Source of the DNA: Evansella vedderi | GTDB lineage: Bacteria > Bacillota > Bacilli > Bacillales > Salisediminibacteriaceae | Direction of reading: 5' to 3' | DNA length: 64,000 nt | Assembly: GCF_030813435.1 (NCBI RefSeq) | Contig: NZ_JAUSUG010000015.1 | Span: 62,001 to 126,000, forward strand | In this document: positions 35,912 through 46,050 of the stretch, one piece after another | How positions within the stretch are numbered: the first letter of the stretch is position 1 | How the letters are laid out: each line of letters begins with the position of its first letter | Made by a program: the position numbers and the translations under genes | The notes under the pieces: generated by a model | Seen by the model: the letters and a program-made list of their open reading frames with translations, nothing else | Database searches by the model: none | What the model was told of the DNA's origin: nothing

Positions 35912-36772
35912 CTAATATACAGTTACTGAACCACTAAACATGTTCATTGTACAGGCAAAGTTATAGATTCCGGGTTCCAATTCACCAAGCTCAATAAAGT
36001 TTTCCTCTCCAGAAGTTATTTTTACACGGAAGTCTAAATCATTTGAATAAATATATATAGCACAGCTAATTAAATTATCAATCGCTTTAAAGTTTAGTAC
36101 TACTGACTCACCTGTAGGTATGGATATATTATTAGGTTCATACGAAAACATTTGTACATTAATCACCGCTTGTAGAGAATCTCCATTGTACGTAGTAAGT
36201 GGAACTTCGAAATCATTTGGGGCATCCGATTCTGATAAAACATAGTCAGTACTAAACACGGAGAAAGCAATAAATAAAACAATTATGATTAAAAATGAAG
36301 GGTTTAAAAGAAAGGGTTTTTTTAGCTCCACCTTGCTTTTTTTCACCCTTGCTGTTATTTCCTCATCAATAACTTTAACTAAGACGATCATTACAATAAC
36401 AAAGATCGCTAAAATAAAAACGACCATCATATTTACCTTAGAAGGAAGGAGCATTACACCCAGCATAGCTCCCATCATCCCCCCCATAATACCTGCACCA
36501 AGTCCATCTAATGCAGCCATTAGGGATATTGGCTTGCCGGTAATATATCCAACAATCATTCCAAATACTACCCCTATAATTGTAGGTGTACTTAAATCAA
36601 CCTTATATATAACCCCTACAATTGTTCCAATTGATACACTTGACATCATTGCGTTAGTCATTGCAATCATCATTCCACCCATACATGTAAGACGCTTCCG
36701 ATGATGATAAGTGTAATAAGTTACGAATAATGTTGTGGCAACAATTAAAATAATACTCACAGCTATTAACAT
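35912..36772 (-). CDS. Membrane protein with a C-terminal cupredoxin-like domain
   Basis: A 286-residue protein. Residues 1-155 hold about five hydrophobic segments, two of them glycine- and methionine-rich (GLGAGIMGGMMGAMLGVML). A further helix near 165-185 leads to an extracytoplasmic domain (about 190-286) with the cupredoxin pattern FSYEPNNISIPTGESVVLNF and the end YNFACTMNMFSGSVTVY. Typical copper sites end C-x-x-H-x-x-M; here the His is missing (CTMNM). It could bind copper in an altered site or none. Isolated gene, function unknown. Confidence 0.65.
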   Translation of the reverse strand: MLIAVSIILIVATTLFVTYYTYHHRKRLTCMGGMMIAMTNAMMSSVSIGTIVGVIYKVDLSTPTIIGVVFGMIVGYITGKPISLMAALDGLGAGIMGGMMGAMLGVMLLPSKVNMMVVFILAIFVIVMIVLVKVIDEEITARVKKSKVELKKPFLLNPSFLIIIVLFIAFSVFSTDYVLSESDAPNDFEVPLTTYNGDSLQAVINVQMFSYEPNNISIPTGESVVLNFKAIDNLISCAIYIYSNDLDFRVKITSGEENFIELGELEPGIYNFACTMNMFSGSVTVY

Positions 36773-36950
36773 GGTCTCACCTCCATTCTAATTACCCTTA
36801 AAATTTCTGGTTATGGCATTTTATTTATACTTAAATTATAAATGTACCAATATTTCAGACAATGAATAAGTTGTGAATAATCAACGTTTTGATAAACTAT
36901 TTCACTAATTAGTCAATGATTCTTTACAATTTCTTCATAAAGAGAGGGAT

Positions 36951-36991
36951 AAAAAAAAGATACTCGATAAATCCTAAAATTTATCGAGTAT
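36951..36991 (-). terminator. Terminator of spo0A
   Basis: Thirteen-base perfect arms ATACTCGATAAAT/ATTTATCGAGTAT, followed on the minus strand by eight T. Confidence 0.9.
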
Positions 36992-37054
36992 ACTTTCTTT
37001 TTCATTTATTTTATTGGCCACTAAATCCATTACTATAGAATGGTAAAACGAATC

Positions 37055-37843
37055 TTAGCTAACTTTATGTTCGATTCGTAATTTATCCGCTACCATAGCA
37101 ATAAATTCAGAATTCGTTGGTTTTGCTTTTGACACACTTACTGTATAGCCGAACATTTTGGAAATAGATTCTATATTCCCACGACTCCATGCTACTTCGA
37201 TTGCATGACGAATTGCACGTTCTACACGACTTGCTGTTGTGTTATACTTCTTAGCAATGTCAGGATAAAGTACTTTTGTTATGGAACCTAATAACTCAAT
37301 GTCATTATATACCATTGTAATTGCTTCTCTTAAATACATGTATCCTTTAATATGTGCAGGTACACCAATTTCATGGATAATACTCGTAATACTTGCATCT
37401 AAGTTCATTGGTTTATTTTCTCTTTTAACTTGAGGTGATGAATGCTGCGGTTTAATATAAACAGATGAATTCCCACTAATGTCACGAATTTTGTTCATCA
37501 ATGTATCCATATCGAATGGTTTAAGAACATAATAAGAAGCCCCTAACTCCACCGCTTTTTTTGTAACATCTTCCTGCCCAAATGCCGTAAGCATAATAAT
37601 ATTAGGACGCCTTGTTAATTGACGGGCATTTAATTTTTCTAATACTGCTAACCCATCTAAATGAGGCATTATAATATCTAGAATTAGAACGTCTGGTTCC
37701 TTTTCTTCAATAAGCTCTATGCATTCTTGACCATTAAAAGCTTTTCCGACGACATCCATGTCATCTTGAGAATTGATATAATCCTCTAATAGCATAACTA
37801 GTTCACGATTATCATCTGCAATACATACTCTAACATTTTCCAC
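37055..37843 (-). CDS. spo0A: Master sporulation regulator Spo0A
   Basis: A 262-residue response regulator. Starting from the GTG at 37843 (GGGAGG seven bases upstream), the receiver has the acidic pair Asp10/Asp11 and the phosphorylated Asp56 in [14 protein letters not shown], the same number as in B. subtilis. The C-terminal effector domain ([20 protein letters not shown] onward, with [18 protein letters not shown]) is nearly canonical. It binds 0A boxes (TGTCGAA) and controls entry into sporulation. It follows spoIVB as in B. subtilis. Confidence 0.97.
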   Translation of the reverse strand: MENVRVCIADDNRELVMLLEDYINSQDDMDVVGKAFNGQECIELIEEKEPDVLILDIIMPHLDGLAVLEKLNARQLTRRPNIIMLTAFGQEDVTKKAVELGASYYVLKPFDMDTLMNKIRDISGNSSVYIKPQHSSPQVKRENKPMNLDASITSIIHEIGVPAHIKGYMYLREAITMVYNDIELLGSITKVLYPDIAKKYNTTASRVERAIRHAIEVAWSRGNIESISKMFGYTVSVSKAKPTNSEFIAMVADKLRIEHKVS

Positions 37844-37881
37844 TGTTGTTCCTCCCAATCATTTTTAATGTCTCATAACAG

Positions 37882-37910
37882 GTATTCGACAAGGTGAAGT
37901 GTATTCCTTT
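37882..37910 (-). promoter_or_regulatory. Sigma-H promoter of spo0A overlapping a 0A box
   Basis: On the minus strand AAAGGAATA (37902-37910), an 11-base spacer, then GTCGAATAC (37882-37890). This satisfies the sigma-H consensus RnAGGAwWW-N11/12-RnnGAATww. The -10 region contains TGTCGAA, a perfect 0A box at 37885-37891. It sits about 40 bases before the GTG. Confidence 0.75.
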
Positions 37911-38016
37911 TTATTTTTTGATTTTTTCTTAAAAAACTTATATTTTCTCTTGTTTCTTTAGTTTTGCTCTCGATTTCGACCCTATTCGATCATTAACAAC
38001 ACACCCAAATTCCATT

Positions 38017-38023
38017 TGTCGAA
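38017..38023 (+). promoter_or_regulatory. Upstream 0A box
   Basis: A perfect TGTCGAA about 130 bases upstream of the sigma-H promoter. A near match (GGTCGAA on the minus strand, 37976-37982) lies between them, so the spo0A region holds a small array of Spo0A sites. Confidence 0.55.
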
Positions 38024-38126
38024 AAATCTTTATTTCAATCTTACCATAGATTTATTTCTAATTATATAAAAAATTATTTTAATAAGGATTTACTACAAAA
38101 TACAAATCCTGTGTTATCATTCGCTG

Positions 38127-38235
38127 CAACCCTCTCGCTTTCCGCGGGGATCTGACAAGCCTACTTGGTCCTTCGTCCCTACGGTGTCTCGTCTTGATTA
38201 TTTAGGCGTAATTGGTCCGCCTGTAGTGTGTTCAA
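38127..38235. repeat. Degenerate GC-rich repeat fragment
   Basis: CTCGCTTTCCGCGGGGATCT ... GTCCCTACGGTGTCTCGTC ... TTAGGCGTAATTGGTCCGCC resembles parts of the core of the 8197-8455 and 11054-11579 elements. No end repeats are left. It lies between spo0A and spoIVB. Confidence 0.55.
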
Positions 38236-38262
38236 TCTATTTATATTCGTACAAAAAACCAT

Positions 38263-38291
38263 AAAAAAAGAAAGACGAGTATTAACTCGCC
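38263..38291 (-). terminator. Terminator of spoIVB
   Basis: On the minus strand GGCGAGT/ACTCGTC with a four-base loop holding the stop codon, followed by TTTCTTTTTTT. Confidence 0.8.
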
Positions 38292-39571
38292 TTTGCTTCC
38301 TGTTCTTCGTCGCTATATATCTCAATTCCAGCTTCCTGTAACATCCATTCAATATGGCATCCATATCCACTTGTTGGATCGTTTACAAATACATGGGTTA
38401 CTGCACCAATAATACGATCATTTTGTATTATTGGGCTACCACTCATCCCTTGAACAATTCCACCAGTGGCTTCAATTAATTCAGGGTCAGTTACTTTGAT
38501 TACCATTCCTTTTGTAGCAGGAAATTTTTGTTCTGTACTGCTAACTATCTCTATATCAAAACGCTTGACTTCATCACCGCTTACTACAGTTAATATTTCA
38601 GCAGGTCCTTCTTCCACTTGATGGGAAAGACCGATTTCCATTGGTTTATTTATTTGTCCATTTGATAATTCGTCGTTTAGTGTTCCAAATATACCGAATG
38701 AACTATTTTTTTGTATATCGCCTAATACTTTGCGGTCACTTGAGAATCTTGCAAGCTTTTCACCTGGCTCACCTGTTAACCCCTTTTCAATGGAGGTTAC
38801 TTTTGAACTTACAATTTCACCTTCATTTACTTCGATGGGCTGTCGTGTATCCATATCAGAAATAACGTGCCCTAATGCTCCATATTTCTTCGACTTTGGT
38901 TCATAAAATGTCAGTGTCCCCACACCTGCTGCTGAATCCCGAATATATAAGCCTAAACGAAAGGTTTCGTCCCCTTTACCTTTTACTGGTTGTAGATCTT
39001 TCGTAAACAATTCACCGTTTCGTTTAATCTCGACTTTAATCGGTTTATTTTTCTCTCCGTATTCTTGTACAATAGGGTTTATATCATTCATTGCTTCGAT
39101 CTTTACCCCATTCATCTTTGTAATAGTATCTCCAACTTCAATGCCGGCTTTTTCACCAGGTGATACAGTCCCTTCTTTTGTATCCACTAAATGGTGCCCT
39201 ACAACAAGAACCCCGTCTGTCTGAACACGTACTCCAATGGATTGACCTCCAGGTATTATTTTCAATTCTGGAAGTACAGAAACCTTCATCGATTTTAACG
39301 GGAATCCTCCAATGCCAAATTGTACTACACTTTCACTCGCTTTTTCCCCAATTAATTTTGAGCTTCCATTTTCACTCGTTATGGCAATTGCATCATCCTT
39401 TGCCATTGCAGGCATTGATAATGGTACATTATATTCTTGTCCCTCAAATAGAACAAGATGACCTGGTACTTGCATATATTGTTGGAGCGGAGGATAAAAT
39501 GCAGCGGAGAACAGTAACACAAGGAGAATAGTACCTAAGCATTTTTTTATTATATTTTTTCTCAAACCCAT
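38282..39571 (-). CDS. spoIVB: SpoIVB peptidase
   Basis: A 429-residue serine peptidase of family S55. One N-terminal membrane helix (about 9-27) anchors it in the forespore's intermembrane space, followed by a PDZ domain ([20 protein letters not shown]). The protease domain contains [13 protein letters not shown] (catalytic His) and [14 protein letters not shown] (catalytic Ser). It cleaves SpoIVFA to release sigma-K processing. The order recN-spoIVB-spo0A is that of B. subtilis. Confidence 0.96.
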   Translation of the reverse strand: MGLRKNIIKKCLGTILLVLLFSAAFYPPLQQYMQVPGHLVLFEGQEYNVPLSMPAMAKDDAIAITSENGSSKLIGEKASESVVQFGIGGFPLKSMKVSVLPELKIIPGGQSIGVRVQTDGVLVVGHHLVDTKEGTVSPGEKAGIEVGDTITKMNGVKIEAMNDINPIVQEYGEKNKPIKVEIKRNGELFTKDLQPVKGKGDETFRLGLYIRDSAAGVGTLTFYEPKSKKYGALGHVISDMDTRQPIEVNEGEIVSSKVTSIEKGLTGEPGEKLARFSSDRKVLGDIQKNSSFGIFGTLNDELSNGQINKPMEIGLSHQVEEGPAEILTVVSGDEVKRFDIEIVSSTEQKFPATKGMVIKVTDPELIEATGGIVQGMSGSPIIQNDRIIGAVTHVFVNDPTSGYGCHIEWMLQEAGIEIYSDEEQEAKAS

Positions 39572-39658
39572 TCACTCTCCTCGTTTCTAACCTACACCTC
39601 CACCATGGCTGTACTACTAATTTTGCCTTGTCGTGGACGATTTATAACCATGTACAAA

Positions 39659-39689
39659 GAAAAAAGCTAACCTAAAATGGTTAGCTTTT
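39659..39689 (-). terminator. Terminator of recN
   Basis: AAAGCTAACC/GGTTAGCTTT arms with a six-base loop, followed on the minus strand by TTTTTTC. Confidence 0.85.
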
Positions 39690-39703
39690 CATTGTGTAAG
39701 AAA

Positions 39704-41425
39704 TTATTGCTTCATTTTCCTTGCTTGGTCAAGTAGCTCCTGTGCATGTTTTCTTGTTAAATCGGTAATTTCAACCCCTGAAATCATACGGCTAATTTCT
39801 TCCATTTGTTCCTCTTTATTGAGAGCCCTAACTGAAGTAGCAACTCTCTCTCCATCATTTACTTTTGAAATAAATAAATGGGTGTCTGCCATAGCTGCAA
39901 CTTGTGGTAAATGAGTAATACAAAGTACTTGAGATTTAGCTGATATTTGGTTTATTTTTTCAGCAATAGCTTGAGCTACCCGTCCACTGACCCCTGTATC
40001 CACTTCATCAAAAATGAGGGAGGTTACTCCTTCGTGGGAGGTTAAAATGGTTTTTAACGCTAAAATCATCCGGGATATTTCTCCGCCTGAAGCAACTTTT
40101 GCCAATGGCTTTAAAGGTTCACCTTTATTAGTGGATACCATAAAGGATATAGAATGAAGACCTTTTCTTGAAATGGGAATTCTTTTTTTTACATTTAAAA
40201 GCTCTTCCACAGAAAAATGTTGTCCCTCAAACTCCACTTTAAATTCAGTATCCTTCATATACAAATTCTCTAATTCCTTTTGTATAGCCTTCTCGAGACG
40301 AATAGCTTCTCTTTTCCTTACTTCAGTTAAATGATTTCCTTCCACTAATAAATCTTCTGCAACTTCTCCCAGCTCATTAATCCATTGTTGCAACCGTTCA
40401 TCACGGTTTTTTAAGGTATCTAATTCATCCTCAATTTTGGAAGCATATTCTAAAATATCGTTTACAGTATCTCCGTATTTTCTTCTCAGCTGATTTATTT
40501 CACTCATTCTCGCTTCAATTTCATTGATACGTTCAGGATCAAATTCAATTTTTTCATAGTAATCCCTTAAGGAAAAGGCTGCCTCTTCTAATAAATAATA
40601 GCAATTTGAAATATTTTCGTGATGTGATCGAAGGCTTTCATCCATACTAGCTGCTTCTTCTATTTGATTCATGGCATGCATAATCCACTCAAGACCTTTT
40701 CCATCTCCGTAAAGTGCTTCATATGTGCCATGTACTGTTTTATATAAGTCTTCACTATAATCTAAACGTTTTTTCTCTTCGAATAACTGCTGATCTTCCT
40801 CTGGTTGAAGCTTAGCCTTTTCAATTTCTTCATACTGATATTGTATTAAATCTAAGCGCTGCATCATTTCATGTTCGTTTTCTGATATTTGCTTTAACAT
40901 TTCTCTTTTTTTATTAAAAATATCGTATAATTGCTCGTATTCAGATTTTACCCGTGTAATCGCTTTTTCTGCAAATCGATCTAAAAGCAGTTGATGCTTG
41001 TCCCCCTGAAGCAAATGTTGATGTTCATGCTGACCATGGATATCCACTAAAAGCTGACCTACTTGCCTTAATACAGCTAATGTAACCAATTTCCCGTTTA
41101 TACGGCATATACTTTTACCTTGTAGAGTTATTTCACGTTTTAGTAAAACAGTATCCTCTTCGGAAATTTCGATTTCAATATCTCTAAATAAATTATTAAT
41201 TTCTTCAGTAGATTCTATTGAGAAAAGCCCTTCAATTTCTGCCCGTTTACTTCCATGCCGGACAAACTCAACCGATCCCCTTCCGCCAATGAGTTGTCCT
41301 ATGGCATCAATGATAATGGATTTACCTGCACCAGTTTCACCTGTTAATACAGTTAAGCCTTTTTCAAAGGAAATTGTGGTATGATCAATAATTGCAAAAT
41401 TACGGATTGAGAGCTCCATTAACAA
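39704..41425 (-). CDS. recN: DNA repair protein RecN
   Basis: A 573-residue SMC-like ATPase. Walker A is LTGETGAGKSIIIDAI (residues 28-43), followed by a long coiled coil interrupted by HGQHEHQHLL, then the ABC signature VASGGEISRMILALK and Walker B SLIFDEVDTGVSGRVA. It acts early at double-strand breaks. 30 bases downstream of argR. Confidence 0.96.
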   Translation of the reverse strand: MLMELSIRNFAIIDHTTISFEKGLTVLTGETGAGKSIIIDAIGQLIGGRGSVEFVRHGSKRAEIEGLFSIESTEEINNLFRDIEIEISEEDTVLLKREITLQGKSICRINGKLVTLAVLRQVGQLLVDIHGQHEHQHLLQGDKHQLLLDRFAEKAITRVKSEYEQLYDIFNKKREMLKQISENEHEMMQRLDLIQYQYEEIEKAKLQPEEDQQLFEEKKRLDYSEDLYKTVHGTYEALYGDGKGLEWIMHAMNQIEEAASMDESLRSHHENISNCYYLLEEAAFSLRDYYEKIEFDPERINEIEARMSEINQLRRKYGDTVNDILEYASKIEDELDTLKNRDERLQQWINELGEVAEDLLVEGNHLTEVRKREAIRLEKAIQKELENLYMKDTEFKVEFEGQHFSVEELLNVKKRIPISRKGLHSISFMVSTNKGEPLKPLAKVASGGEISRMILALKTILTSHEGVTSLIFDEVDTGVSGRVAQAIAEKINQISAKSQVLCITHLPQVAAMADTHLFISKVNDGERVATSVRALNKEEQMEEISRMISGVEITDLTRKHAQELLDQARKMKQ

Positions 41426-41454
41426 TTGCCATCACATCCTTTTACTAAAAAATA

Positions 41455-41904
41455 CTATAACATTTCAAGGAAGCGCTCACTGATTTCTTCTGTATTATGT
41501 TGTTCACGACAAATAATTAAAATGGTATCATCACCACAGATGGTACCCATGATTTCATTCCAATCTAAATTATCAATCAATGCCCCAACAGCATTCGCAT
41601 TCCCTGGGAGCGTTTTCATCACGATTAAATTATTCGATTGGTCAATGGAAACAAAGCTGTCCATTAAGGCTCTTTTTAATTTTTGTAATGGGTTAAATCG
41701 TTGATCAGCAGGTAAGCTATATTTATAGCGTCCATCCATCATTGGTACCTTTACTAAGTGAAGTTCTTTAATATCACGACTAACAGTAGCTTGAGTGACA
41801 TTAAATCCACTATTACGGAGCTGGTCAACTAAATCATCTTGTGTTTCCACCTCTTGACTTGTAATTATTTCTCGAATTTTTATGTGACGTTGTCCTTTAT
41901 TCAT
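41455..41904 (-). CDS. argR: Arginine repressor ArgR/AhrC
   Basis: A 149-residue regulator with a winged helix at the N-terminus ([20 protein letters not shown], then [20 protein letters not shown]) and the hexamerising arginine-binding domain ([20 protein letters not shown], then [14 protein letters not shown]). ATG 41904 has GGAGGAAT upstream; an in-frame ATG 16 codons earlier does not fit the family N-terminus. It represses arginine biosynthesis and activates catabolism. Confidence 0.96.
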   Translation of the reverse strand: MNKGQRHIKIREIITSQEVETQDDLVDQLRNSGFNVTQATVSRDIKELHLVKVPMMDGRYKYSLPADQRFNPLQKLKRALMDSFVSIDQSNNLIVMKTLPGNANAVGALIDNLDWNEIMGTICGDDTILIICREQHNTEEISERFLEML

Positions 41905-42062
41905 TGATAATTCCTCCGTTTGTTCATCTATTAAAACAGCACTTATTAGCAAAACAGCCTATATAAAAAATTGTTCTTCTACCTCGTATCATATACGATT
42001 TCTTATATTTATACAATTATTGTACAAAAAAAGACGTATACTTTTGTCGAACTGCGGGGAAA

Positions 42063-42098
42063 GAAAAAAGGACACAGGATGTTACTCTGTGTCCTTTT
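42063..42098 (-). terminator. Terminator of tlyA
   Basis: GGACACAG/CTGTGTCC arms, with the tlyA stop codon in the loop, followed on the minus strand by TTTTTTC. Confidence 0.85.
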
Positions 42099-42903
42099 CC
42101 ATATGGGCTTCTTGTACAATTAACGGAATACTGTTCTTTAGTGGAACGTTTTCTTCAACATTTTCTTTTAATACTAAATGGAGTAAAAATTCGATATTCC
42201 CTTCACCACCTCTAATGGGAGAAGGAACGAGTCCTTTAATTGTATAACCACAGTTCTCAGAAAAGGTAATAATCGTATTTAGTACCTTTTCGTGAATCTT
42301 TGGATCCCTAACTATCCCTTTTTTTCCAACTTCTTCTCGTCCTGCTTCAAATTGAGGCTTCACCAAAGCTGAAACATGGCCGCCTTGTTTTAATATTCCT
42401 TTTAAAACAGGCAAGATGAGCTTTAGGGAAATAAAAGAGACATCGATAGTAGCAAAATCCGGTATTCCCTTTTGAAACTTGTCTGGAGTAACATGACGGA
42501 AATTTGTCCTTTCCATCACAACTACTCGTTCATCCTGTCGAAGTTTCCATGCTAATTGGTTATAACCTACATCAAGAGCATATACCAGACTTGCCCCTTC
42601 TTGAAGGGCGCAATCTGTAAATCCACCCGTTGAAGCCCCTATATCTAATACAATTCTATCTTTTAGGTTTAGTTGAAAAGCTTCAATTGCTCGAGCTAGC
42701 TTTAGTCCTCCGCGACTAACATATGGAATAACCTGACCTTTTACTTCTAAATTACTTTCCCTTTTTACTTTCATGCCAGGTTTATCTATTCGATCCCCAT
42801 CAGCATATACTAAGCCTGCCATTATCGTACGTTTAGCTTTTTCTCTAGTTTCCACTAGACCTTTTTCCACTAACAGCACATCTATACGTTCTTTTTTTTC
42901 CAT
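42082..42903 (-). CDS. tlyA: TlyA family rRNA methyltransferase (S4 domain)
   Basis: About 273 residues. An N-terminal S4 RNA-binding domain (RIDVLLVEKGLVETREKAKR) precedes an FtsJ-type methyltransferase with the SAM motif DIGASTGGFTDCALQEGA. It corresponds to B. subtilis YqxC. Start ATG 42903 lies just after the dxs stop at 42908-42910, consistent with coupling; the ribosome binding site is weak. An earlier in-frame start lies inside dxs. Confidence 0.92.
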   Translation of the reverse strand: MEKKERIDVLLVEKGLVETREKAKRTIMAGLVYADGDRIDKPGMKVKRESNLEVKGQVIPYVSRGGLKLARAIEAFQLNLKDRIVLDIGASTGGFTDCALQEGASLVYALDVGYNQLAWKLRQDERVVVMERTNFRHVTPDKFQKGIPDFATIDVSFISLKLILPVLKGILKQGGHVSALVKPQFEAGREEVGKKGIVRDPKIHEKVLNTIITFSENCGYTIKGLVPSPIRGGEGNIEFLLHLVLKENVEENVPLKNSIPLIVQEAHMEKDTE

Positions 42904-42907
42904 TGTA

Positions 42908-44797
42908 TTACGCTCGTTGTCTCTTTCTTGGTAAAATTTGATCCATACGTTGAATGACATGCTGTGAAGTTAAACCAATTTCCTCAAGGAGTTTTGTTAC
43001 ACTTCCGTGTTCAATAAAACGATCTGGTATCCCCATTCTTTCCACTACCATTGAGTGAAATTGATTCTCATGAAAGTACTCAAGAACAGCACTTCCGAAC
43101 CCACCTTGTAAAGCGGATTCCTCTAATGTCAAAATGGGTTTGTTTTGTAAAGCCAGCTGTGTGAGCATTTCTTCATCAAGTGGTTTTATAGACCTTGCAT
43201 TCACTACTTCCACACGTACACCATCTTTTTCTAAAACTTCCGCAGCTTCCATTGCTACAGGGATCATCGTTCCAAAGGTAAGGATTGTTGCATCATTCCC
43301 ATTCTTTAATACTTCCCATTTACCTAATGGCAATTGCTTTAATGTATCGTCCATTTTTATGCCATATCCATTCCCTCTTGGATAACGTACAGCAATTGGA
43401 CCATCATCATAATTTACAGCAGTATAAATCATATGCTGAAGCTCATTTTCATCTTTTGGCATTAGGATTTTCATATTAGGTACATGTCTCAAGTAAGAGA
43501 TGTCAAAAACTCCTTGGTGTGTTTCCCCGTCTGCACCTACAAGTCCAGAACGATCAATGGCAAAAAACACATTTAAATTTTGACGGCACACATCGTGTAC
43601 TACTTGATCATATCCACGTTGTAAAAATGTAGAGTACACTGCAAAGACAGGCTTTAAACCTTGTGTCGCAAGTCCGGCTGCCATTGTTGTGGCATGCTGT
43701 TCTGCAATACCTACATCAAACATGCGATCGGGAAATTCCTTAGCAAACAAATCTAATTTTGTTCCACCAGGCATAGCTGCGGTTAGGGCAACTACTCGCT
43801 TATCGTCACGAGCAATTTTCTTTAATGTTTCAGCAAAAATACCGCTGTAGCTAGGAGGACCTGGTTTCTTAACCACTTCACCAGATTCCATTTTATATGG
43901 ACCTAATCCATGCCATGTTCCTTTTGCATCATTTTCAGCAGGGGCATACCCCTTCCCCTTTTTAGTAATGACATGTATTAAAACAGGGCCTTTTGTTTTC
44001 TTAGCATATTTCATATTAGTTGTTAAATCATCTAAGTCATGACCATCCACCGGTCCTAAATAGGTAAAACCCATTTCTTCAAAGAACATTCCTGATACAA
44101 GCAAGTATTTAAGACTATCTTTAACTCTTTCTGCCGTTGATGCTAGTCGTCCCCCAAATGCTGGAATACGTTTAATCAGCATTTCCAACTCTTCCTTGGC
44201 CTTTTGATACTTTCCTGCAGTTCGTAGTCTTCCAAGTACATTGTGAAGAGCCCCAACATTTGGAGCAATGGACATTTCATTATCATTTAAAACAACAATA
44301 AGATCCTTTTGCTCATGACCTATGTGATTAAGCGCTTCCAAGGCCATACCTCCGGTCAAAGCACCATCTCCGATTATTGCAACAATATTTTCATCTGTTC
44401 CTTTAATATCTCTTGCAACAGCCATTCCCATTGCAGCAGAAAGAGACGTAGAGCTATGCCCCGTTTCCCATACATCATGTTCACTTTCAGAACGTTTAGG
44501 GAATCCACATAAACCCTTATATTGCCTTAACTGATCAAATTGATCGGCACGTCCTGTTAAGATTTTATGGACATAGGCTTGATGTCCAACGTCCCAAAGA
44601 AATTTATCCTTTGGACTCTCAAATAATTGGTGAAGAACTAAAGTCAGTTCCACTACACCTAAATTTGGTCCTAAGTGACCGCCAGTAACTGATAACTTTT
44701 CAATTAAGAAATGTCGGATTTCCTCTCCGAGGTCCTCCAGTTCTTTTTTTGAGCATTTCTTAAGAAATGTTGGGTCTTTAATGCGGTTTAAATCCAA
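42908..44797 (-). CDS. dxs: 1-deoxy-D-xylulose-5-phosphate synthase
   Basis: A 629-residue TPP enzyme that joins pyruvate and glyceraldehyde 3-phosphate, the first step of the MEP isoprenoid pathway. TPP motif [18 protein letters not shown] with [10 protein letters not shown]; pyrimidine domain [18 protein letters not shown]; and [20 protein letters not shown] start (44795-44797) with GTGAGGG upstream. It lies nine bases after oapA. Confidence 0.97.
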   Translation of the reverse strand: MDLNRIKDPTFLKKCSKKELEDLGEEIRHFLIEKLSVTGGHLGPNLGVVELTLVLHQLFESPKDKFLWDVGHQAYVHKILTGRADQFDQLRQYKGLCGFPKRSESEHDVWETGHSSTSLSAAMGMAVARDIKGTDENIVAIIGDGALTGGMALEALNHIGHEQKDLIVVLNDNEMSIAPNVGALHNVLGRLRTAGKYQKAKEELEMLIKRIPAFGGRLASTAERVKDSLKYLLVSGMFFEEMGFTYLGPVDGHDLDDLTTNMKYAKKTKGPVLIHVITKKGKGYAPAENDAKGTWHGLGPYKMESGEVVKKPGPPSYSGIFAETLKKIARDDKRVVALTAAMPGGTKLDLFAKEFPDRMFDVGIAEQHATTMAAGLATQGLKPVFAVYSTFLQRGYDQVVHDVCRQNLNVFFAIDRSGLVGADGETHQGVFDISYLRHVPNMKILMPKDENELQHMIYTAVNYDDGPIAVRYPRGNGYGIKMDDTLKQLPLGKWEVLKNGNDATILTFGTMIPVAMEAAEVLEKDGVRVEVVNARSIKPLDEEMLTQLALQNKPILTLEESALQGGFGSAVLEYFHENQFHSMVVERMGIPDRFIEHGSVTKLLEEIGLTSQHVIQRMDQILPRKRQRA

Positions 44798-44806
44798 GAA
44801 AAACCC

Positions 44807-45421
44807 TCACTTTCTTTTAGATTTCTTTTTTTCTTTCTTTTTACGTTTATTACCATTGAAAATGTTTATTTTCAATTTTACCTCTAAAAAGTAAAATAAT
44901 CTACCCACTTGGAAAATGATTTGAGTCGAATATTGGATTGCTAGCGTTTTTCCAACGGATTTGCCCCCAACAGTAAGTGCTGCAACAATACTTGTAAACA
45001 AGACAGAAATAATGAATTGAACGCTACTTCCTTCCTCGTAACCTAACTGCATGGAGAGACGAATAACAACATAAGCTGATGCTGTTCCACTAATTACCCC
45101 TGCAATATCCCCTATGACATCATTACAAAAATTGGCAAAGCGGTCTGCATTCCTTGTAATTTGAACTGCTTGTTTCGCACCATACAATCTTTCTGCTGCC
45201 ATAGCGTGAAAGGGTTTCTCATTGGCAGCAGTCGCTGCAACCCCTATTGTATCAAATAATACCCCTATGAGGACAATTAAAAGTACAATAAACATACCTA
45301 TTCCCCAAGATACGCCACTGAGGATAGACGTGGAAACAATAGCAAAAAGAGCCGCTAACACCAATGTGATAACGGCTACTATCAAACTCCATTGAAATGA
45401 TTTCTTAAGAGACTCTTTCAT
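44807..45421 (-). CDS. oapA: OLE-associated membrane protein OapA
   Basis: A 204-residue protein with about four hydrophobic segments (13-33, 36-60, 104-125, 134-155) and a very basic tail ending KKEKKKSKRK. The loop FDTIGVAATAANEKPFHAMA recalls DUF21/CNNM-type domains. Position directly after an OLE RNA gene and before dxs identifies it as the partner that holds OLE RNA at the membrane in H. halodurans. The ATG lacks a clear Shine-Dalgarno and lies 39 bases past the RNA's P1 stem. Confidence 0.9.
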   Translation of the reverse strand: MKESLKKSFQWSLIVAVITLVLAALFAIVSTSILSGVSWGIGMFIVLLIVLIGVLFDTIGVAATAANEKPFHAMAAERLYGAKQAVQITRNADRFANFCNDVIGDIAGVISGTASAYVVIRLSMQLGYEEGSSVQFIISVLFTSIVAALTVGGKSVGKTLAIQYSTQIIFQVGRLFYFLEVKLKINIFNGNKRKKKEKKKSKRK

Positions 45422-45459
45422 TTAGCATCAACGTTCCAATCATTTTTCATAGTATGTAT

Positions 45460-46041
45460 CCGAGTGGTCATTTAAAGAGTAAAAACTGCGTCTTAGGTCC
45501 AGTAGGTTTTCCCAGTTAAGTACCTTAGCGTCGCCGCTATGGCGGTTTCCCTTTAAACCTAACTTGACGTTGTCGCCAGACGTCAGACTGGATTACCACT
45601 TAGCACGCACTATAATCCCCTTTAAATGTCCGATGTGGAACAGCCTAGGAGTTTTCCTCAACAGTTCTTTACCATTTTCTATCCTCTTTTGCAGAGCAGA
45701 TTTCATATGAATGAGTGCAATTGTATACTACCTAGCATTCATAATCCCCTCATACTCCACTCAAGGCAGGCTACGCTGCTCACGAGTTCCCTAACTCGCA
45801 ATGCAGGTTCATACCTTGCGCCATAGCTTCTGCGGGAACAGTTGCCACAACGAAAGGCCTCCGCGGTTGCAGGGTCAACGCCCACATGCCTTTGTGGATC
45901 GCCCTACAGCCTTTACTCCCAGTTAAGACCCAAAGCTGGGCGCTTCAAGCCAAAACTAGGAACTTCATCGATGTGCCCTTTAGCGGATTTTTAGGCCCGC
46001 TTTCGAAAATGGAGAACTGACTAGAATACAGCACCACTCGG
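45460..46041 (-). ncRNA. ole: OLE RNA (Ornate, Large, Extremophilic)
   Basis: A 582-base structured RNA. Its ends CCGAGTGGT and ACCACTCGG pair as a terminal stem (45460-45468 with 46033-46041). Local hairpins include CGAGTT/AACTCG, TGACGT/ACGTCA, CCGCC/GGCGG and AGCGG/CCGCT. Size, terminal stem, high structure and the exact ispA-OLE-oapA-dxs context identify OLE RNA, known in extremophilic Firmicutes. OLE RNA with OapA, OapB and OapC forms a membrane complex needed for tolerance of short-chain alcohols, cold, and Mg or carbon-source stress in H. halodurans. OapB and OapC genes are not in the window. Confidence 0.95.
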
Positions 46042-46050
46042 TATAACGAT

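Noticed and set aside
38179-38370. 63-codon frame between spo0A and spoIVB
   Set aside because: It overlaps the end of spoIVB, its terminator and a degenerate repeat.
45626-45826. Open frame within the OLE region
   Set aside because: It lies on the opposite strand of a structured RNA, has no ribosome binding site, and the translation has no recognisable features.
45460-46041. Group II intron or RNase P/tmRNA
   Set aside because: No intron-encoded protein, no domain V pattern, and no tmRNA tag or RNase P core was found; context and ends fit OLE RNA better.
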